Position numbers and translations under genes: made by a program
Notes under the pieces: model-generated
Told to the model about the DNA's origin: nothing
What the model saw: only the letters and a program-made list of their open reading frames with translations
The model's database searches: none
Part shown: positions 1 through 6,388 of the stretch, in pieces
Numbering within the stretch: position 1 is the first letter of the stretch
Layout: every line of letters starts with the position of its first letter
Origin: Paludibacter sp.
GTDB lineage: Bacteria; Bacteroidota; Bacteroidia; Bacteroidales; Paludibacteraceae
DNA length: 6,582 nt
Assembly (NCBI GenBank): GCA_024709185.1
Contig: JANJXE010000283.1
Span: forward strand, 1 to 6,582
Reading direction: 5' to 3'

Positions 1-603
1 GTCGAGACGGGCAATCTCCTCGCTCTTTTGCACCGACAACAGGTTATAAAAGGCACTACTTACATCATACACCAGGTTCAGTTCTTCGCGTTTCAACTGC
101 TTGCTCGATCGTTCGTAGGCCAGCTTTGCCTGCCGGAAAGATGATCGAATAGAATTGTAACCGTAAAAGGAATGCAGCGGCTGTGTCAATCCAATTCGCA
201 TATTCATCTGCGTCAGTCGGTTACTGCTGAAAAAATCGTCGAAATTGTACAAAGTATTTCGCATGTAAATATTACCATCGGTGGGCAAAGGCTGATTCAC
301 TACCAATCCAGTCTGGTAATTCAGTCGTTTCACCGGATAAAACGACAAACCCGTACTATCCTCAAACGTACGAATAGTTTCGGTGTATTCCGGAGAGGTT
401 ATATTCAGGTCGATATGTGTTTTAAACCGACTTGTGGCCGCTTTCAGGTTGTTTTCAGCAATTTTAAAATCCTGAACCAGCCTCAGCATACTGAAACTTT
501 TCTCCCTGGCAACAGCAATGCTTTGCTCCAGATCGAGCACATAGGTTTCCCCGAAACTAGGGAAACTCATCAGCAGGAAAGCACTAAAAATCAATTTTCT
601 CAT
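1..603 (-). CDS. TolC-like outer-membrane efflux channel, N-terminal part (C-terminus beyond window edge)
   Basis: The reading frame starts at ATG 601-603 and stays open to the left edge, giving 201 residues of a protein that would normally be about 430-500 long. An in-frame TAG lies three codons upstream of this ATG, so the start is well fixed. Residues 1-18 form a Sec signal peptide (MRK, then a hydrophobic stretch ending SFPSFG) with likely cleavage before E19. Residues 22-60 look like the first TolC helix region (LEQSIAVAREKSF, then AENNLKAA). Strand-like segments with the 'QPL' pattern typical of outer-membrane efflux proteins occur at 104-106 and 141-143. A long polar helix follows from about 151 (RQAKLAYERS, then NLVYDVSSAFYNLL). 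By family it would form the trimeric outer-membrane exit duct for the adaptors and ABC pump encoded upstream. It lies 88 nt after the ATPase stop codon. The family call is firm; the substrate is unknown. Confidence 0.88.
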   Translation of the reverse strand, partial: MRKLIFSAFLLMSFPSFGETYVLDLEQSIAVAREKSFSMLRLVQDFKIAENNLKAATSRFKTHIDLNITSPEYTETIRTFEDSTGLSFYPVKRLNYQTGLVVNQPLPTDGNIYMRNTLYNFDDFFSSNRLTQMNMRIGLTQPLHSFYGYNSIRSSFRQAKLAYERSSKQLKREELNLVYDVSSAFYNLLSVQKSEEIARLD

Positions 604-691
604 ACGGTTATACTAGTTTTTTTTAAGGTCGTATGGAACTCGCATGCAAACCTTGTATGTGAGGCAGCTAGATATTCGTTTCATACTAAAA

Positions 692-1375
692 TCATCTTTT
701 ATTCAGGGTATCTGAATGAATTCTCCCATCCCGGATATGTATCGTACGATGTGCATAATCCGCAATTTCCTGTTCGTGTGTAATCAGGATAATGGTATTT
801 CCTTCCTTATGAAGCTCTTCGAACAAACCCATAATCTCCACTCCGGTTTTGGAATCGAGCGCCCCCGTAGGTTCATCGGCCAACAGTATCCCCGGCCGCG
901 ATACCAGTGCCCGTGCAATGGCCACCCGCTGCCGTTGTCCACCACTCAACTCAGTAGGTTTATGTCCCATCCTGTCGGCCAGCTTTACGCGTTCGAGTGC
1001 CTGCACCGCCCGCTCATGACGGTCGTGTTTGGCGATGCCGGCATACACCAGCGGCAACTCCACATTTTGCAAGGCGCTTAGCTTTGGCAACAGGTTGAAG
1101 TTCTGAAATACAAATCCTATTTCCCTGTTCCGCATAGCTGACAGTTCATCATCGTTTAACTCACTCACATCCAACTGATTAAACAAATAGTGCCCCTGAG
1201 AGGGTGTATCCAGGCATCCAAGGATATTCATCAGCGTCGATTTCCCGGAACCCGACGGACCCATAATGGCCACGTATTCATTCTTCTCAATCTTTAAATT
1301 GATATCCATCAGGGCCGGCACTTCCACCTCGCCCATGATGTAATTCTTATAGAGTTTCTGTATTTCAATCAGCAT
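692..1375 (-). CDS. ABC transporter ATP-binding protein, MacB/LolD class
   Basis: A 227-residue cytoplasmic ATPase with every motif of an active ABC nucleotide-binding domain. These are Walker [10 protein letters not shown] at 39-47, Q-loop Gln91 in FVFQN, signature LSGGQ at 143-147, Walker B ILLADE at 163-168, the D-loop TGALD at 170-174 and switch His200 in ITHE. The length and the wording ([28 protein letters not shown]) are typical of the LolD/MacB/FtsE class, which pairs with MacB- or FtsX-type permeases. The ATG at 1375 lies 10 nt after the stop of the permease gene, so the two are very likely co-transcribed and form one transporter. In E. coli MacB the ATPase is fused to the permease; here it is a separate subunit. 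By family knowledge it hydrolyses ATP to drive conformational changes in the permease that are passed into the periplasm. No catalytic residue is missing. Confidence 0.96.
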   Translation of the reverse strand: MLIEIQKLYKNYIMGEVEVPALMDINLKIEKNEYVAIMGPSGSGKSTLMNILGCLDTPSQGHYLFNQLDVSELNDDELSAMRNREIGFVFQNFNLLPKLSALQNVELPLVYAGIAKHDRHERAVQALERVKLADRMGHKPTELSGGQRQRVAIARALVSRPGILLADEPTGALDSKTGVEIMGLFEELHKEGNTIILITHEQEIADYAHRTIHIRDGRIHSDTLNKR

Positions 1376-1385
1376 AGTTCTTCAT

Positions 1386-2624
1386 TTATTCGTAACGAAT
1401 CGATTCAATGGGCTTCAGATTGGCTGCATTCTTTGCTGGCAAATAGCCAAAGCTGATGCCTACTATTACTGAAAAAGCGAAGGCCACTACCACCGAATAC
1501 AGTGGAATAACGGTTTTAACATCGGTAAACAGCGATACCGACAGCGACAAACTAATGCCCAGTACTACTCCGATAAGACCACCGGTGATACTGATGGCTA
1601 CCGCTTCGGTGACAAACTGACTCATAATATCGGCCTTTCGGGCACCAATGGCACGACGAATTCCAATTTCGCGGGTACGTTCCATCACCGTAGCCAGCAT
1701 AATGTTCATAATGCCGATACCTCCCACCACCAGCGAAATAGCGGCAATGGCACCCAGCAGGAAGTTGTAAATCTGGCGTTCCTTTTCTTCCTGGCGCAAC
1801 AATTCATACGGAATTACAATACTATAATCTTCGTTGTTGAAATGATGCCGCTGCAGAATGCTGTTAATGAGCTTCGAAGCTTCTACCAATTTATTGGAAC
1901 CATCCACTTTTACCGTAATCTGCTGAATTTCACTTGCCAACAGGTTTTCATGCGTAAAACGATTCAGAAAAGTACTCAGCGGGATGTAAATGTCGGTGTT
2001 CAAATCGCGGGCTGCCAGTTCGCCCACTGTTTCGGTAAACAAGGCCTTCGACTGCAGCACACCCACCACTTCGAACCACTGATCGTCGAGTTTCACCATT
2101 TTCCCGATAGGATCCTCGCGCTGAAACAGTGTTGTTGCAACACCGGCTCCCAGCACGCACACCTTCATCCGCCGGCGGTACTGCTCCTCGTTGATAAAAG
2201 CGCCACTGCCGGTTGTAAAATTAAGCACTTCGGTAAATTCGGGGGTAATCCCGATAATCGTCGATTTTGCCGACCGATCGCTGTACTTTACATCCAAACT
2301 AATCTCCGACTGCGAAGCGGTATGAGTTACACCCGGAACCATAGCACGAATCACCGCCGCATCTTCGAGTGACAACCCGGGCGAGAATTTGGCACGCACT
2401 TCTTCCAACTCATCATTGGTCATGGCTTTTTCCCGGATAATAATGTTAGTGACACCCAAATCCTGGTACTTGGCAATGGCTTCGCGTTTTGCACCCTCGC
2501 CAATCGAAAGCATGGTTATTACCGATGCCACACCTAATATAATTCCCAGCATGGTCAGAAACGACCGGAATTTATGATCGACCAGCGCACGCAGCGCTAC
2601 CCTTATATTTTCTTCGTACTGCAT
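1386..2624 (-). CDS. MacB/FtsX-type ABC transporter permease
   Basis: A 412-residue inner-membrane permease with four predicted membrane segments. One is near the N-terminus (about 21-43, SFLTMLGIILGVASVITML). Three are in the C-terminal FtsX domain (about 285-310, 335-365 and 373-396). The periplasmic MacB core domain lies between, at roughly 45-280. The cytoplasmic loop ERTREIGIRRAIGA (315-328) is the conserved coupling segment of this family that contacts the ATPase. The C-terminus PAKNAANLKPIESIRYE matches the usual ending of MacB-type permeases. By family it is a mechanotransmission ABC protein: it drives substrates already in the periplasm out through a TolC duct rather than moving them across the inner membrane. 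It has no fused ATPase, which is supplied by the next gene 10 nt downstream. It starts 6 nt after the third adaptor. The start codon is followed at once by MQYEENIRVALRAL, the normal family N-terminus. Confidence 0.95.
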   Translation of the reverse strand: MQYEENIRVALRALVDHKFRSFLTMLGIILGVASVITMLSIGEGAKREAIAKYQDLGVTNIIIREKAMTNDELEEVRAKFSPGLSLEDAAVIRAMVPGVTHTASQSEISLDVKYSDRSAKSTIIGITPEFTEVLNFTTGSGAFINEEQYRRRMKVCVLGAGVATTLFQREDPIGKMVKLDDQWFEVVGVLQSKALFTETVGELAARDLNTDIYIPLSTFLNRFTHENLLASEIQQITVKVDGSNKLVEASKLINSILQRHHFNNEDYSIVIPYELLRQEEKERQIYNFLLGAIAAISLVVGGIGIMNIMLATVMERTREIGIRRAIGARKADIMSQFVTEAVAISITGGLIGVVLGISLSLSVSLFTDVKTVIPLYSVVVAFAFSVIVGISFGYLPAKNAANLKPIESIRYE

Positions 2625-2630
2625 AGCTTT

Positions 2631-3725
2631 TTAATCGGTTATAAATTCACAACTTACAGTCATACCGGGCTTTAACCGTTCGTCGGGTTTGAGAAGGTTA
2701 ACTTCAACATCAAAGACCTTTTGCTTCGATTTTTCATCCAGCTTTCGGCAAAGCTTGCCAATGTAGGCTACCTTGCCGTCGAAAACAAGTTCCGGCATGG
2801 CATCGAGCCGCACTTTTACGTTCTGCCCATCCTGTATTCGAATAAAGTCCAGCTCGTTAACAGCAGTCTTTACTTTCATCCAGGTGAGGTCGGGCACACT
2901 ACCAATCGCACTATTCTGATAGAGCTCATCACCGACTTTTACCATTTCGCGGGTGCGTCGATTGTAGGCAACCTGGAAGATTCCCGATGAAGGTGTTCGT
3001 ATAGTTAGCTGTGGAAGTATTTCATAAGCTGTTCGTACATCTTCCCGCAACCGGTTCACCCGAATTTGTTGAATCTTTATTGAACTTCGTTCTTTTATCT
3101 CGTTGAGTTCCAGTTGTCGTTTGGCCCGTTCGAATGCAATGGTCGCCTGTTTAAATTCCAACTCTTTAACCGTGCGAATTCGCTCCGATTCAAAACGGGC
3201 AGCCTCCAGCTCCAGCTTGCGGAGCTCATATGTAGCTACTTCCGTTTTCATCCTCGATTCCAGATCGTTGCGACGGTTGGTTTGATCCACCAACATCTTT
3301 TCAAGAGCTGCCAGCTGATTCTCAAGATCTCCCTCCCGTTCAATGATATATTTTTGAATTGAAGATGGATCAAGCTGAATGACTGAATCACCTGCTTCCA
3401 CTTTGGTGCCGTGCTTCAGAATTCCAATCACCCGAAAGCTGTTCCACCGACGACCAAAGCGCTGGATTACAAAGCTCTGTGAATTAACTGCAGCCAGTTC
3501 ACCTGTTTCTACTATACGGCGGTCGACACCTTCAGCAGCCTGCTTTTCGGATTCACCGGACGCCTCACAAGAGCTAACCAAAAACGACAGAACAAACAGA
3601 ACGAGCATCCGGACAAAAACCGCAGTGGATCTTCTCATTCCTGATGTAAACCTGCCGGAATATTCTGGTGTTTGAGAATTGTTCATCCTATCCGGGAAAT
3701 ATATAGTTACATACCTTACTTTCAT
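2631..3725 (-). CDS. Periplasmic adaptor lipoprotein 3, HlyD/MacA class, lacking the membrane-proximal domain
   Basis: This is the third of three tandem adaptors. As called it has 364 residues and its ATG overlaps the stop of adaptor 2 in an ATGA. A lipoprotein signal, however, runs only from Met30 (MRRSTAVFVRM, hydrophobic core, lipobox VSSC) to Cys53. The working start may therefore be at 3638, giving 335 residues. Met14 at 3686 is also possible. Domains: first lipoyl half about 68-118 (GELAAVNS at 75-82, KVEAGDSVIQLDP at 108-120); long coiled-coil hairpin about 121-240, rich in Lys, Arg and Glu, with RFES at its turn region; second lipoyl half LTIRTPSSG at 240-248; beta-barrel about 260-360 ending KPGMTVSC. 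The protein stops five residues after that Cys. The other two adaptors continue for another 75-87 residues as a membrane-proximal domain. Only 6 nt separate the stop from the permease gene, so no remnant of that domain is left. It probably joins the pump's adaptor ring. Confidence 0.9.
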   Translation of the reverse strand: MKVRYVTIYFPDRMNNSQTPEYSGRFTSGMRRSTAVFVRMLVLFVLSFLVSSCEASGESEKQAAEGVDRRIVETGELAAVNSQSFVIQRFGRRWNSFRVIGILKHGTKVEAGDSVIQLDPSSIQKYIIEREGDLENQLAALEKMLVDQTNRRNDLESRMKTEVATYELRKLELEAARFESERIRTVKELEFKQATIAFERAKRQLELNEIKERSSIKIQQIRVNRLREDVRTAYEILPQLTIRTPSSGIFQVAYNRRTREMVKVGDELYQNSAIGSVPDLTWMKVKTAVNELDFIRIQDGQNVKVRLDAMPELVFDGKVAYIGKLCRKLDEKSKQKVFDVEVNLLKPDERLKPGMTVSCEFITD

Positions 3726-4978
3726 AGCTCTTCCTCCCCGGATGACTCCGTTTCGTTGGCTTTCACTTCCTCTTCCTTCATAAACGGATCGGTTAGCGCC
3801 ACTTTATCGCCTTCCTCCAAACCCTTTGTAATCACCATAAAGTCGGAATTGCGCTCGGCTGTTTCCACCACTACCTTTTCGTATCCGGAGGCTGTTTTAC
3901 GGTACACAAAACTCTGAACCCCGTCGCTCATCACCGCATCGATGGGCACCAACAAAGCATTTTCAACCTTTCCGATGATAATCCGGCAACTTACCGTGAG
4001 GCCCGGCAACAACTTACTGCTCCGCTCACGAATATCCACTTCTACCGGAAACACCTTGATTTTAGTCGATCCTTCCTTATTAACTGCCAGATTGGCTACC
4101 GAGGTCACTACCCCGGAATAAATACTATCGGAAAAAGCATCGGGTTTAATTTCCACCCGCAAACCGCTTTTTACCTTGGCAATATCAACTTCGTTGATGC
4201 GAACCACCGCTCTCAGCGCCGATAAATCGGGCAGTTGAATCAATGGAAATCCCGACCAGGTTTGATCGCCAATCTGAAATTTCAATCCTGTGCTCCAGTT
4301 GCGGTTGATAATAGCAATACCAGGAGTTGGTGAGATAAGATGCAATTTCTGAAGCGTTTCCTGTGCTTCATCAAGTCGGTTTTGGTCCTGTGAGATGGAT
4401 AATTTGCGTTGTTTTACCTCTTCCTTTTGTATTTTTATGCGATTGTCGATTTGCTCCTTCGCCCTGGCCAGTGCTATATTCGCTTTTTCGAGGTTCAGCT
4501 GTATTTCTTTACGACGGATATCGGCTTCGTGAACCGCCGATTCGAAACGAATGCGTGAAATCTCCTGTGAAAGACGGGTCACCTCGTAATCGGCCTTTAG
4601 CTCTTCCATATCCGACTGATGCTGCGCTTCGAGCTTTTCCAGCTCGGCCAGGTTCATCTCGAGCCGCGATTCCGCATCCAGCACCTCGCGGTTAACTTCC
4701 GAAGGGTCGAAAACAATAAGGGTGTCGCCGGCTTCCACTTCCTCTCCATCCTTTACCATCTGCGTAATCTTCAGATTGCCATAGCGCCACGAGATATTCG
4801 GCGAGAGAATATTCGTGGAATTGATGGCTTCTATTTCACCTTCTTCGTACAGTTCCAGGTATAGTGTTCCCCGCTTAACATCCCCCAGTGCGGTCTCTTC
4901 AGCTTCTTCTTTAGTTCCGGAACAGGAAACACCTGTCAATAAGGCAATCAGCATCCCGGCTAAATACATCTGTCTCAT
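3722..4978 (-). CDS. Periplasmic adaptor lipoprotein 2, HlyD/MacA class, full-length
   Basis: A 418-residue membrane-fusion protein that would bridge the inner-membrane pump and the TolC channel. Residues 1-18 are a lipoprotein signal (MRQMYLAGML, then lipobox GVSC with Cys19). The mature N-terminus is acidic (KEEAEE at 23-28). Domains in order: first lipoyl half about 38-92 (GEIEAINS at 47-54, VEAGDTLIVFDP at 81-92); coiled-coil hairpin about 95-212 with the turn-region motif RFES at 144-147; second lipoyl half LISPTPG at 214-220; beta-barrel about 240-331 (PDLSALR, then LPGLTVSC); membrane-proximal domain about 335-398 (LLVPIDAV, then GLEEGDKVAL). An acidic tail, EEE at 402-404 and EEE at 415-417, follows. 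The ATG at 4978 lies 9 nt after the stop of adaptor 1, and its own stop overlaps the start of adaptor 3, so translation of the adaptors is probably coupled. Family call firm; its specific partner face is not known. Confidence 0.94.
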   Translation of the reverse strand: MRQMYLAGMLIALLTGVSCSGTKEEAEETALGDVKRGTLYLELYEEGEIEAINSTNILSPNISWRYGNLKITQMVKDGEEVEAGDTLIVFDPSEVNREVLDAESRLEMNLAELEKLEAQHQSDMEELKADYEVTRLSQEISRIRFESAVHEADIRRKEIQLNLEKANIALARAKEQIDNRIKIQKEEVKQRKLSISQDQNRLDEAQETLQKLHLISPTPGIAIINRNWSTGLKFQIGDQTWSGFPLIQLPDLSALRAVVRINEVDIAKVKSGLRVEIKPDAFSDSIYSGVVTSVANLAVNKEGSTKIKVFPVEVDIRERSSKLLPGLTVSCRIIIGKVENALLVPIDAVMSDGVQSFVYRKTASGYEKVVVETAERNSDFMVITKGLEEGDKVALTDPFMKEEEVKANETESSGEEEL

Positions 4979-4987
4979 CGTATATTC

Positions 4988-6193
4988 CTATTTTTTAAAT
5001 ATTTGTTGATCATCGGGAAGCAACAAACTGATGCGGTCCCCTGCTTCTAATCCTTTCATAATCACCACTTCCGAAGGCGACGAAAGACCGGGAACAACTT
5101 CCCGTACCTCATAACCTTTTCCCTTTTCAACATACACCACTTTTGCCGAGTCGCGTTCGAAAATAGCAATTTGCGGCACAACCAGGGTATCGCTCAGCTG
5201 ATAAAGGATAATGCGGCATTGTGCACTCATGCCTGGTGTAGGAATGTGCCGACTGCTATCCACCGACGCTTCCACCTCAAAAACTTTTACTTTTGAACGA
5301 CGCTTGATGGGCTGACCAATCGGTGCTTTTTTGGTAATTGTACCCCAAGCCTGATTATCGGGCTGGGCATCGAACGAAAATTCTACTGAATCTCCTATCT
5401 TCATTCGTTTGAATTGCCCTTCGGTGGCCAAAATCTTCACCTTCATCTGTTCCATATCGGGCATGATGAGCAACGGCAATCCCTCCCAGGCATTATCTCC
5501 CACACTGAATTTGGTATTACTTACAGGATTGACACCACGCACCACCAGTCCCGACCGGGGTGCGCGCAAGGTTAATGAGGCGATGCGCTCTTCCAGCTCC
5601 TTAACCCGCGACTCCACCCGTTCAATGCCCCTGAGCTGCTTCCGGAGTTCGCTTTGCTGAATGATTTTGAGCGTTTTTAATTTTTTTTCGAACCGTGAGT
5701 TCTGTATGGCCGACTGTTGCAATTCCAGTTCCTTGATACGTCGCTGATTTCCGGGCGTGAAAGCCAGCTGCACACTATCGAGACCTGTAATAGCTTTCTG
5801 GGCTTCGTTATTCTGAATCTGAGCTTCTAATATGGCCAGTTCCAGCGCATGATCGGCATAAGTCTTGCTTAAATCAGCCTTGTTTTGCTCCAGGTTGATG
5901 AGTAAATCCTCGTAATCGGTCCCCAGCATCGGGTCTTCGATGCGACAAACCACATCGCCTTCCTTTACCAGGATGCCTTCTTCTACCAAAAAAACGATGG
6001 TGCCGCCTGCACCCTTCGGACAATTGACGGTAAGTGAGTTAACTGATTCAACAGTACCTTCGGCCTGCAGGGCATCGGTGAAAGTGGTGGACACAACTGT
6101 AAAGACCGGAAGTGGATTTCGATCGGTTGACTGGCAGGATGCCAGAGTGACAAATAGTATACAGGTCGTTAACCAGATGATATTTTGGCCCAA
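4988..6193 (-). CDS. Periplasmic adaptor lipoprotein 1, HlyD/MacA class, TTG start
   Basis: A 401-residue adaptor, the first of the three. The start is TTG at 6191-6193: an in-frame TAA lies at 6206-6208 and no ATG or GTG occurs on this strand between 6191 and 6289. Residues 1-19 form a lipoprotein signal with lipobox LASC (Cys20), unusual in having no Lys or Arg before the hydrophobic stretch. Domains: first lipoyl half about 35-88 (GTVESVNS at 46-53, VKEGDVVCRIEDP at 76-88); coiled-coil hairpin about 92-205 with a turn region near AFTP (144-147); second lipoyl half LTLRAPRSG at 207-215; beta-barrel about 228-327 (TPGMSAQC at 319-326); membrane-proximal domain about 336-392 (LVVPQIAIF, then GLEAGDRISLL). 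It shares G-x-x-x-x-[VI]-N-S and the GD/PD barrel motifs with adaptors 2 and 3 but is clearly diverged. Expected role: outer-face adaptor between the MacB-type pump and the TolC channel, anchored by lipid. Confidence 0.93.
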   Translation of the reverse strand: MGQNIIWLTTCILFVTLASCQSTDRNPLPVFTVVSTTFTDALQAEGTVESVNSLTVNCPKGAGGTIVFLVEEGILVKEGDVVCRIEDPMLGTDYEDLLINLEQNKADLSKTYADHALELAILEAQIQNNEAQKAITGLDSVQLAFTPGNQRRIKELELQQSAIQNSRFEKKLKTLKIIQQSELRKQLRGIERVESRVKELEERIASLTLRAPRSGLVVRGVNPVSNTKFSVGDNAWEGLPLLIMPDMEQMKVKILATEGQFKRMKIGDSVEFSFDAQPDNQAWGTITKKAPIGQPIKRRSKVKVFEVEASVDSSRHIPTPGMSAQCRIILYQLSDTLVVPQIAIFERDSAKVVYVEKGKGYEVREVVPGLSSPSEVVIMKGLEAGDRISLLLPDDQQIFKK

Positions 6194-6245
6194 AACAAAG
6201 GAGAATTAATGTGGTACTAGCGTTGGGGCTGCAAGTTAACGAAAA

Positions 6246-6262
6246 TCGAATGGTTATTTCGA
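6246..6262. repeat. Short inverted repeat TCGAA-7nt-TTCGA
   Basis: Perfect 5-bp arms (TCGAA at 6246-6250, TTCGA at 6258-6262) flank a 7-nt centre in the gap before adaptor 1. The form, a short dyad with an A/T-rich centre, would suit a dimeric regulator such as the GntR protein encoded just upstream. Arms this short arise often by chance in A/T-rich sequence, so the role is unproven. Confidence 0.2.
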
Positions 6263-6268
6263 CAATGG

Positions 6269-6280
6269 ATTATTAATAAT
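6269..6280. repeat. 12-bp A/T palindrome ATTATTAATAAT
   Basis: A perfect palindrome lies 10 nt beyond the stop of the small membrane protein gene. It is made only of A and T, so any hairpin would be weak, and it has no U tract of the kind an intrinsic terminator needs. It could be a protein-binding dyad or simply low-complexity sequence. Confidence 0.2.
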
Positions 6281-6289
6281 TTCTAATTT

Positions 6290-6388
6290 TTATTGGTAGT
6301 AGCTGTTCAGCACAAATAATAAAATAGTGGCCAGCGCAACCAGCACCAGGTAAACCACTATTAATCGGTAACTTTTTTTAATTTTCAT
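6290..6388 (-). CDS. Small single-helix membrane protein (32 residues), function unknown
   Basis: A 33-codon reading frame whose ATG (6386-6388) overlaps the stop of the GntR gene in an ATGA, the usual sign of translational coupling. The protein has a basic start (MKIKKSYR), one unbroken hydrophobic helix of about 20 residues (LIVVYLVLVALATILLFVL), and a short polar end (NSYYQ). This gives a clear N-inside, single-span membrane topology by the positive-inside rule. It is too short for default gene finders and would often be missed. I do not recognise a family. Its place between the regulator and the pump genes suggests a small accessory subunit or regulator of the transporter, or a membrane anchor acting on the GntR protein. 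That role is inference. It could also be non-coding, but the coupling and the coherent topology argue for a real gene. Confidence 0.65.
   Translation of the reverse strand: MKIKKSYRLIVVYLVLVALATILLFVLNSYYQ

Larger units (their letters stand above)
6194..6289 (-). other. Longest intergenic gap in the block (96 nt); possible leader of adaptor 1
   Basis: This A/T-rich spacer lies between the small membrane protein gene and adaptor 1. Every other junction among the complete genes from here to the ATPase is 10 nt or less. It holds a 12-bp perfect palindrome (6269-6280) and a short inverted repeat (6246-6262). I find no convincing Bacteroidota promoter of the TAnnTTTG type with a correctly placed TTG box, and no GC-rich stem followed by a T run that would be a terminator. 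No purine-rich Shine-Dalgarno sequence precedes the TTG start. The gap could hold an internal promoter or an operator for the GntR protein, but nothing in it proves either. Confidence 0.3.

Noticed and set aside
613..684. Possible 23-residue peptide on the minus strand between the ATPase and TolC genes
   Set aside because: No ribosome site and no membrane or signal character; a frame this short is expected by chance in 88 nt.
604..691. Promoter or terminator between the ATPase and TolC genes
   Set aside because: I saw a GCATGC palindrome and an A run, but no correctly spaced promoter boxes and no stem followed by a T run on the coding strand. Read-through from the ATPase gene is the simpler view.
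172..783. Open frame of 203 codons on the plus strand
   Set aside because: It lies opposite the TolC-like gene, runs across the 88-nt gap and into the ATPase gene. Its translation shows no domain or signal, while the minus strand carries clear family motifs.
1948..2160. Second minus-strand frame inside the permease gene
   Set aside because: It is a shifted frame of the permease, whose own frame is intact and has family motifs throughout.
1842..2372. Open frame of 176 codons on the plus strand
   Set aside because: It is antisense to the periplasmic domain of the permease, rich in Cys, His and Arg in no recognisable order, and has no operon partner.
2625..3725. Adaptor 3 as a frameshifted pseudogene
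   Set aside because: The frame is intact through the barrel end. No lost-domain sequence follows in any frame, because the permease gene begins 6 nt after the stop.
4363..4695. Plus-strand frame of 110 codons with a hydrophobic start
   Set aside because: It is antisense to the hairpin region of adaptor 2, where Lys- and Glu-rich codons give long complementary open frames by composition.
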